From: Spartobacteria bacterium AMD-G4
Lineage (GTDB): Bacteria; Verrucomicrobiota; Verrucomicrobiia; Chthoniobacterales; Terrimicrobiaceae
Length of the DNA stretch: 64,000 nucleotides
Reading direction: 5' to 3'
Assembly (NCBI GenBank): GCA_002290555.1
Contig: NEUK01000062.1
Span: 1-64,000, forward strand
Shown here: piece after piece, positions 58,960-64,000 of the stretch
How positions within the stretch are numbered: the first letter of the stretch is position 1
Layout: the number at the start of each line of letters is the position of its first letter
Notes under the pieces: generated by a model
The model's database searches: none
Told to the model about the DNA's origin: nothing
Seen by the model: only the letters and a program-made list of their open reading frames with translations
Translations under genes and position numbers: made by a program

Positions 58960-59931
58960 ATGGAGCAGATACCGGGAAAACCCGCAGTAGGCGTTGTCGG
59001 TCTCGGCATCATTGGGAGCCGAGTCGCTGCCTGCCTGCGGCGGGCCGGCCATCAAGTCTGGATTTGGAATCGCACCGTGCGTCCAGAGCCAAACTTCCTG
59101 AGCTCGCCCGCGGAAGTCGCCGAGGCCACGCGGCACATACAGATTTTCGTTTCGAATGGCGAAGCCCTGCACTCTGTCCTGCGCGCCATGCTGCCAGCAT
59201 TGACCGCCGAGCATGTCATTCTCAATCACGCCACAGTCTCGCCCGCCGATACTTTCATAGCCGCCAAGATCGTTGCGGAGAAACACGCCGCCTTTCTCGA
59301 TGCGCCTTTCACCGGTAGCAGGGATGCCGCCGCAGCGGGCCAACTCGTTTACTATATCGGCGGCGATCCGCAGGACCTCGAGCGCGTTCGCTCGCAACTG
59401 GAAGCTTCATCCAAGCAAATTTTGGAAATGGGTGCCATCGGCCAAGCTTCGGTCGTCAAAGTTGCTACCAACCTCATTTCCGCAAACGCTGTAGCTGCTA
59501 TCTCGGAGGCCCTGGCCCTCCTCGACCGATACGGCGTGGAACTCCACAAGCTCCCACTTGCCCTGGAAAACAACGCCGCCCGCTCCGGCGTGAGCGACCT
59601 CAAGCTTCCTTGCATGCTGGAAGCCGACTTTTCAGCCCGCTTCTCGCTCAAAAACATGTTCAAGGATGTCCAGATCGGCCTCGCGATGGCCGAGGAAAAA
59701 AATATCGAAATCCCTACCACTGGCGCCTTCGCAGGCATTGCCATGGCGGGCCTCCAACGCGGCTGGGGAGACGAGGATTTCTCCGTCATTTCCCGCTTCT
59801 ACGATTTTCCCGGTCAAGGCCACACGCTCCCCGAAACTCCCGCTCCAGCCACCCCCGTTGCTCCTGCGCAGGACGCCGCCGAACCTGCCGGACTCAAAAA
59901 CCTCTGGGGACTCCTCCGCCGGAAAAAATGA
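58960..59931 (+). CDS. NAD(P)-dependent 3-hydroxyacid dehydrogenase family protein
   Basis: 323 residues. The Rossmann motif VGVVGLGIIGSRVAACLRRAG and the second-domain helix GQASVVKVATNLISANAVAAISEALAL (catalytic lysine region) match the 3-hydroxyisobutyrate dehydrogenase/GLYR1 (glyoxylate or succinic semialdehyde reductase) family. DAPFTGSRDAA replaces the usual DAPVSGG. A proline/alanine-rich tail and a basic end (LLRRKK) follow. The substrate is not predictable. It overlaps ygfZ by four bases. Confidence 0.85.
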   Translation: MEQIPGKPAVGVVGLGIIGSRVAACLRRAGHQVWIWNRTVRPEPNFLSSPAEVAEATRHIQIFVSNGEALHSVLRAMLPALTAEHVILNHATVSPADTFIAAKIVAEKHAAFLDAPFTGSRDAAAAGQLVYYIGGDPQDLERVRSQLEASSKQILEMGAIGQASVVKVATNLISANAVAAISEALALLDRYGVELHKLPLALENNAARSGVSDLKLPCMLEADFSARFSLKNMFKDVQIGLAMAEEKNIEIPTTGAFAGIAMAGLQRGWGDEDFSVISRFYDFPGQGHTLPETPAPATPVAPAQDAAEPAGLKNLWGLLRRKK

Positions 59932-60779
59932 GCCCCTCGCCCGCGTCAGGTTTTTTTGAGGTCCAAGGCCGCGCCCGTTTCCAACTCAGCGGCCCCGACG
60001 CCACGCGTTACCTGAACGGCCAGGTAAGCATCGACATCACCCGCCTCCAAGCGCTCATTGCGCGCCCCGCCTGCCTCCTGACCGCCAAAGGAAAACTCTG
60101 CGCCCTCGTGCAAATCTGGCGCGACGGCGACAATCTTTTCATCGAGTGCGACGAATCCCTCGCCGAGACTGTTCAGGCCCGCCTCGAGCGCTATCTCATA
60201 GCGGATGATGCCCACCTCGAGCCCTTGCCCATGCCTCCGCTGCTCAATCACATCTTCGGCATCGAGGCCCCTGCCGGAGCCCTTCGCATCAATCGAACGG
60301 GCCTTTCCGGTTTCGACACCGCCGAGAAACCTTCAGGCCTCACCGCTGCCACTCCCGAGCAACTCGCCCTCCTCCGCATCGTCCACGGCCAACCCGCATG
60401 GGGCGTCGAAATCAACGAGGACACCCTGCCGCAGGAAGCCCGCCTCGAAGACGCCGCCGTCGATTTTGACAAAGGCTGCTATGTCGGCCAGGAAACTGTT
60501 TCCCGACTCAAAAGCGTGGGGCGAGTGAACAAGCGCCTGCACGGATTCCTCGGCAGCCTCCCCGCAAACCTCACCCTGCCAGCCCGCCTTCATCCCATCG
60601 GCCAGCCCGATACCACGGCTGGACATCTCACCAGCACCGCGCCGCATTTTGACATCGCACAAACCGCCGCCCTCGGTTATCTCAACCGTCAGTTCGAAAA
60701 TCTCGAGCGGCTCGGCGTCAGCGATGATCAAGGCCTCCCGCTCGGTGAAGTCGAACGCCGCGCATTCCCGATCCTATGA
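59928..60779 (+). CDS. ygfZ: Folate-binding YgfZ/GcvT-like protein
   Basis: 283 residues. The diagnostic KGCYVGQE (followed by TVSRLKSVGRVNKRLHGF) and the GcvT-like fold (YLNGQVSIDIT, LLTAKGKLCALVQIW) identify YgfZ, a folate-dependent protein that supports maturation or repair of iron-sulphur enzymes such as MiaB. Start ATG 59928 overlaps the previous stop. The gene is coupled to the cyclophilin downstream by ATGA. Confidence 0.92.
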   Translation: MSPSPASGFFEVQGRARFQLSGPDATRYLNGQVSIDITRLQALIARPACLLTAKGKLCALVQIWRDGDNLFIECDESLAETVQARLERYLIADDAHLEPLPMPPLLNHIFGIEAPAGALRINRTGLSGFDTAEKPSGLTAATPEQLALLRIVHGQPAWGVEINEDTLPQEARLEDAAVDFDKGCYVGQETVSRLKSVGRVNKRLHGFLGSLPANLTLPARLHPIGQPDTTAGHLTSTAPHFDIAQTAALGYLNRQFENLERLGVSDDQGLPLGEVERRAFPIL

Positions 60780-61381
60780 AATCCTTCATCGCCCTCACGC
60801 TCGCCGCGCTTCTCTGCGCCACCACCGTCCGTGCCGCCACACTCGGCCCGGATGTCGCCGTCCTCCAAATCCAATTCCCCAAGGAAAAACAGCCGCGCCA
60901 AGTCACCATCGGCCTCTACGACGACTCCGCGCCCTACACCGTCGAGAATTTCAAAAAACTCATCACCAAAAAATTCTACAACGGCCAACGCTTCTTCCGC
61001 GTCTTCCCCGGCTCGTTCGTCCAAACCGGTGACCCCGCCAGCCGCCGCGGCCAAACCGACACCACCGGCACAGGCGGACCCGGCTACACACTTCCGTCCG
61101 AAATCCGCCTCAAACACGACAAAGGCGCCGTCGCCATGGCCCGCCTCCCCGACAAAATCAACCCCGCAAAAAATTCCAACGGGAGCCAATTCTATGTCTG
61201 CCTCCAGCCCCTGCCCAAGCTCAACGGCCAATACACCGTCTTCGGCACCATCCTCGAAGGCCTCGAGACCCTCGAAGAAATCAGCAAGGCCCCCACAAAC
61301 AGCAACGATTTTCCCTTGCCCAAAATCACAATTAAATCCATTGTCCTCCTCCCTCGCGATCAGGCCTCGCCCACAAGGTAA
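60776..61381 (+). CDS. Cyclophilin-type peptidyl-prolyl isomerase, exported
   Basis: 201 residues with a signal peptide (FIALTLAALLCATTVRA). The cyclophilin core is present: YDDSAPYTVENFKKL, FFRVFPGSFVQTGD, MARLPDKINPAKNSNGSQFYVC, with NGQYTVFGTILEG. Several usual active-site residues (FHR and QxGD) appear as FFRVF and QTGD, so activity is plausible. A periplasmic folding role would match the PpiC lipoprotein three genes upstream. It ends 19 bases before tRNA-Tyr. Confidence 0.92.
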   Translation: MKSFIALTLAALLCATTVRAATLGPDVAVLQIQFPKEKQPRQVTIGLYDDSAPYTVENFKKLITKKFYNGQRFFRVFPGSFVQTGDPASRRGQTDTTGTGGPGYTLPSEIRLKHDKGAVAMARLPDKINPAKNSNGSQFYVCLQPLPKLNGQYTVFGTILEGLETLEEISKAPTNSNDFPLPKITIKSIVLLPRDQASPTR

Positions 61382-61400
61382 GCCAACCGCAAGAAAAAAA

Positions 61401-61486
61401 GGGTAGATACCGAAGTGGCCAAACGGGGCGGACTGTAAATCCGCTGGCTTACGCCTTCACTGGTTCGAATCCAGTTCTGCCCACCA
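61401..61486 (+). tRNA. tRNA-Tyr (GTA anticodon)
   Basis: An 86-base class II tRNA. The acceptor GGGTAGA pairs with TCTGCCC (one G-T pair), the anticodon stem-loop is GCGGA-CTGTAAA-TCCGC giving anticodon GTA, a long variable arm follows, and the T arm is ACTGG-TTCGAAT-CCAGT. CCA is encoded at 61484-61486. The following DNA is gene-poor, as at some tRNA-borne integration sites. Confidence 0.97.
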
Positions 61487-61595
61487 CCCTCTCTAACAAC
61501 AAGTTACGAGGTGCGGCATTCTTGAAAACGCGCCTAAAATAAAAAATGGCTCGTTGCCATAAGTTGCTGGAAGATGCCCCTACTAACCGGCCTGC

Positions 61596-61753
61596 TTGTC
61601 ACTCGTTTGTCACTCGCTTGGCTCTGTCCAAAAACTCAAGGTTGCCGCTAAGCAAGGAAACATAAGGCTCCCCGAGCATACACGCTCCTTGTTCCGGATT
61701 GCTCAAAAAAAATCTCACGAATTTTCTGTGAGTGACAAAAAAATTGTCACTCG
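61596..61753. repeat. TTGTCACTCG repeat cluster with an inverted copy
   Basis: TTGTCACTCG occurs at 61596-61605, 61607-61616 and 61744-61753. GAGTGACAA at 61730-61738 is an inverted copy that forms a 9-bp perfect stem with the third repeat around five A residues, extendable by two more pairs. Confidence 0.75.
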
Positions 61754-62084
61754 CTCCCTGCCGCATTGGTTCTGCGGCGTTGCGGCGGCGAGGTTCCTCG
61801 ATGCCGCTTCTGCCTGCCTGCTGGTTTGCGGGGGGCTGAGCGGCGATGCGGGAGCTTTAGCGATCCGCAGCGCCGAGCAGCCGGGTGGGTGGGGGCAATG
61901 TGGAGGAGTTTTGCTCCGGCACGAGCCACCATCCCACCCCCGCACTCAACGCATGAAGATCGGCTTTCGCATTACGACGGCGGCGCGCAAGACTTCATCA
62001 GCACAGGGAGCAATCATCGCCGCCGAAACCGCAGCCCCGCGTGGCTGCTGGCCCCGCGATCCGCGCAGCGGAGTCGTAGATAAG

Positions 62085-62169
62085 CTCCGATAGCATCCGC
62101 GTAGTAGATAGCGCGGTGGCATTCCTCGAAAAATCAATCTCCGCTATCTACTATGCTGTGCTATCGGAG
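62085..62169. repeat. Large imperfect inverted repeat
   Basis: Left arm 62085-62113 and right arm 62142-62169. The outer part CTCCGATAGCA pairs over 11 bases and the inner part TAGTAGATAGCG over 12, separated by a mismatched block of five or six bases on each side, with a 28-base spacer. The geometry (two paired boxes, central mismatch, loop) recalls folded single-stranded recombination or transposition substrates, or a structured RNA. Confidence 0.75.
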
Positions 62170-62805
62170 AGCGTAGCCCACGGTCGAAAAAACATTCGCC
62201 GATCTCGTGCCTGCAAGGCGCGGAATGAGGCCCAGAAGAAATTTTTCAGTGGGCGGAGCGGTTTTATCGGAGACGGAGCGAAGCGGTTCGCGGGGCCATT
62301 CGTGACCATTGCGGCGGAGCCGGACTGAGATGCAGCGCGGGTGGAGCAGCTTCGCGGACACACGGCAGATCACCTTTTCAAACACAATCGGCGAGGATCA
62401 GCGGATCAGACATTTTATCGCGGCAGTGTGTCGGCGGAGATGGCCATCCGGTCGGCGTCCGCAGGCACCTCAACGACCCTCGGATTTACTAACCAGCGCG
62501 ACGGTGATTTTTCGGAGACAAGGAGAATGAAGGACAGGCGAGGCGGCGACGGGCGGGAAATTCTAATCGGGAAAAGACACCTCGCCACAATGAGGAAGCG
62601 AGGTTTTAGCGCGAGTGGGGAGGGGAACATCTTTTGCAAACATCGCCGCCGAATCTGCGGCTTCATCCCCGCGCCATGTGGCGGCAGGAACGGGAGGTAG
62701 GGATTAGGCAGACACGGACAGGGGATGACTTTTCACGGTGTTCGAGACCGGCGGCATGTTTTGTTCCTCGATCCCCACTTTTTTCACGAGCCTCGAAAGA
62801 TTTAT

Positions 62806-62833
62806 TTGACACGATTACCATGAGTGATAGTGT
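62806..62833 (+). promoter_or_regulatory. Possible promoter of the 62934 gene
   Basis: TTGACA (62806-62811), a 16-base spacer and TAGTGT (62828-62833). The -35 is perfect, the -10 weak. A transcript from here would have a leader of about 90 bases. Confidence 0.3.
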
Positions 62834-62933
62834 GACAATATGGCACACCAAGCCGCATCCGGTTCCCCCCGGAACGATCAGTCTGAAGGTCGGCAGCCTG
62901 GGCGCATGAGCCATTAGAAAGGAATATAAAACT

Positions 62934-63323
62934 ATGGTATCCACATACAAAAATCCGACCCGTATCGTCCGCAAGGTCGAAGAGGTTTCCACAGCATGGG
63001 AGCGCATCGCCCCCAAAGCTGAGTTTGGCGGCATGACCCTTGCCGACTTTCAAGCAGCTGTGGGCGACTCCTTCACCACCCGTAGCCGCGCTGCGGAGTT
63101 GGAGGCTGAATTGAGCGCCAACATCGCCCGCCGCGCCGTGGCCGACACCGCCACCAACGAGAAAGTCAAACTCGTTGTGAACTCGGTGAAAGGCCACCCC
63201 ACCTACGGCGAAAACAGCGACCTCTACCGCGCCATGGGCTATGTGACCGTCGATGACAGAGCGACCGGTCTCACCCGCAAAAGCAAGGTCGAGCAGCCCG
63301 TCGAACCAACCGTCACCCCATAA
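62934..63323 (+). CDS. Hypothetical protein with its own terminator
   Basis: 129 residues, not recognised. It has no signal peptide or membrane segment. The middle is a helical, alanine/glutamate-rich stretch (RSRAAELEAELSANIARRAVADTATNEKVKL), then VVNSVKGHPTYGENSDLYRAMGYVT. The short MGYVTVDDRATGLTRKS tail and acidic/basic mix suggest a small soluble protein that may bind nucleic acid or protein. AAAGGAA lies about ten bases before the ATG, one of the better ribosome binding sites in the window, and a perfect terminator follows, so expression looks real. It stands alone in a region of repeats and a toxin-antitoxin pair. Confidence 0.7.
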   Translation: MVSTYKNPTRIVRKVEEVSTAWERIAPKAEFGGMTLADFQAAVGDSFTTRSRAAELEAELSANIARRAVADTATNEKVKLVVNSVKGHPTYGENSDLYRAMGYVTVDDRATGLTRKSKVEQPVEPTVTP

Positions 63324-63362
63324 CCGGATTTCCCCCCAGGAAAGCCGCAACCCTCAACAAAC

Positions 63363-63398
63363 CGCCGTGATGAGCGCCATCACGGCGTTTTTCTTTTT
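63363..63398 (+). terminator. Intrinsic terminator after the 62934 gene
   Basis: CGCCGTGATG pairs perfectly with CATCACGGCG over 10 bp around a five-base loop, followed by TTTTTCTTTTT. Confidence 0.93.
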
Positions 63399-63440
63399 GC
63401 CAAGTAAAGCCCTAATGAAATTTCTCGCCGCCGCCGCGAC

Positions 63441-63737
63441 CTACTCCGAGAGACGATAGCGCCAATAGTCTGGATCGCGGCTGTGATGCTTGAACGCCAG
63501 GATGCGAAGGTGATCGGGCCAGACGCGGTAATACACCGCAAAAGGGAAACGCGGCATCAGATATCGCCGCACCCCAGCCTCGATAATGCTCCACCGCTCC
63601 GGAGCATCCAGAATCGCGCCTATGGCAAGCTCCGCCGCATCGATAAACTGCCCGCCAAGCGAGGGAACCCTCTGCTCGTAAAACCGAGCGGACTCGATCA
63701 GTTCCGCTTCGGCATCTGGGTGATAAATCAGGCGCAT
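63441..63737 (-). CDS. ParE/RelE-family type II toxin
   Basis: 98 residues, the usual size. IYHPDAEAELIESARFYEQR, GGQFIDAAE, RRYLMPRFPFAVYYRV and ILAFKHHSRDPDYW match the ParE/RelE toxin superfamily. RelE types cleave mRNA on the ribosome and ParE types poison gyrase; the sequence alone leans to ParE-like but does not settle it. It overlaps the antitoxin gene upstream by ten bases. Confidence 0.9.
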   Translation of the reverse strand: MRLIYHPDAEAELIESARFYEQRVPSLGGQFIDAAELAIGAILDAPERWSIIEAGVRRYLMPRFPFAVYYRVWPDHLRILAFKHHSRDPDYWRYRLSE

Positions 63738-63958
63738 CCGACAGCACGCCGCGCCGCCCGCATCACTTCTTCGTGGGTGCGCCCCTGCACCGCGCCGGAG
63801 GAAAGTTCCTCGTCACGCCGAATGGCCTCCGCCACAGCCTCACGATCCTTTGCCGCCGCCAGCCCCGCATCGATGCTCTGCCAGAGAGCTTGGGCGAGAG
63901 ACACTCGCTCGGAAATCGGCAGCGCCATAGCTTCGCTTGTGAGCTGTTGTGTGGACAT
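63728..63958 (-). CDS. Addiction module antitoxin (putative addiction module component family)
   Basis: 76 residues, acidic to mixed, helical. The MALPISERVSLAQALWQSID segment is typical of the small antitoxin family annotated as putative addiction module component, usually encoded just before a ParE/RelE-type toxin as here. It would bind and neutralise the toxin and likely repress the pair's promoter, which should lie to the right of 63958, partly beyond the window edge. Confidence 0.88.
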   Translation of the reverse strand: MSTQQLTSEAMALPISERVSLAQALWQSIDAGLAAAKDREAVAEAIRRDEELSSGAVQGRTHEEVMRAARRAVGCA

Positions 63959-64000
63959 GGAAAAAAATTAGCCTCTCAAGAAACCTTGGTCAAACAGAAC

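Larger units (their letters stand above)
61487..62819. other. Gene-poor region downstream of tRNA-Tyr
   Basis: About 1.3 kb without an ORF I can support on either strand. The ORFs offered by the track here overlap each other and are rich in Arg, Pro, Ser and Cys with no recognisable motif. The stretch contains a cluster of TTGTCACTCG repeats near its left end, a large imperfect inverted repeat at 62085-62169 and several short palindromes (for example GCGAA-GCGG-TTCGC near 62270). No integrase or second copy of the tRNA 3' end is seen. It may be a decayed mobile element, a regulatory RNA locus or an intergenic repeat cluster. Confidence 0.6.

Noticed and set aside
61596-62093. 165-codon ORF in the gene-poor region
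   Set aside because: Starts within the TTGTCACTCG repeats, low-complexity composition after the first 60 codons, no motif, and competing ORFs of similar length in other frames.
62085-62169. CRISPR-like or integron attC array
   Set aside because: Only one two-box inverted unit is present; no regularly spaced direct repeats, no attC core consensus that I can identify, and no cas or intI gene in the window.
62820-62909. 29-codon ORF (MSDSVTIWHTK...) upstream of the 62934 gene
   Set aside because: No ribosome binding site, no recognised family, and it would overlap the -10 box of the putative promoter. It could still be a leader peptide if transcription starts further upstream.

Overview
The window looks like a chromosomal stretch of a Gram-negative bacterium, most likely of the phylum Verrucomicrobiota. 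The strongest clue is the 15.0-24.5 kb cluster. It reproduces, in order, the Akkermansia muciniphila locus Amuc_1102-1101-1100-1099-1098 (a type IV pilus-like locus), and no close counterpart is known to me outside that phylum. An outer membrane is implied by lptD, lpxA and secretins. Shine-Dalgarno sequences are weak or absent before many genes, and reading frames are very often coupled by ATGA, TAATG or TGATG overlaps.

Layout. 0-2.1 kb (minus): lemA-trpE. 2.2-6.3 kb (plus): rhomboid-like protein, DUF2270 protein, mazG and two glycosyltransferase-type genes, all overlapping. 6.3-9.7 kb: leader hairpins, then a PAS kinase, a lone receiver and a hybrid kinase, with no DNA-binding output domain. 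9.7-12.4 kb: typA with promoter and terminator, then a stand-alone kinase-fold gene resembling the kinase domain of phage/plasmid polyvalent proteins. 12.4-15.0 kb: ilvH, ilvC, UDP-glucuronate decarboxylase. 15.0-24.5 kb: the pilus-like operon with a PilM-PilN fusion, Amuc_1100- and Amuc_1099-like proteins and two tandem secretins. 24.5-28.1 kb: dinG, radC, lpxA. 28.1-32.7 kb: gcvT-gcvH-gcvP, interrupted by a small gene and the 5' stub of a nucleotidyltransferase-like gene. 32.9-37.0 kb: CHASE3/HisKA_2 kinase, receiver and a Cu/Ag-type P-ATPase. 37.0-44.0 kb: rpmB, an oligopeptide ABC ATPase, rodA, galE, lptD, ugd (envelope and sugar-nucleotide theme).

44.0-53.0 kb alternates strands: ECF sigma factor and ispE (minus), pyrF (plus), the minus cluster pyrG-CPBP protease-thiL-M42 peptidase, queH (plus) and cimA (minus). 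53.1-57.6 kb (minus): secreted OB-fold protein, mnmG, trpA and a condensation-domain-like acyltransferase. 57.8-61.4 kb (plus): PpiC lipoprotein, NAD-binding dehydrogenase, ygfZ and a cyclophilin. A tRNA-Tyr then opens about 1.4 kb of gene-poor, repeat-bearing DNA, followed by a small conserved-looking gene with a strong terminator and a ParE-type toxin-antitoxin pair at the right edge.

Together the genes cover isoleucine/valine synthesis (cimA, ilvH, ilvC; ilvB absent), pieces of tryptophan synthesis (trpE, trpA far apart), glycine cleavage, LPS and capsule precursors, and a type IV pilus-like secretin machine whose motor genes are not in the window. All identifications come from reading motifs by eye; no database search was run.
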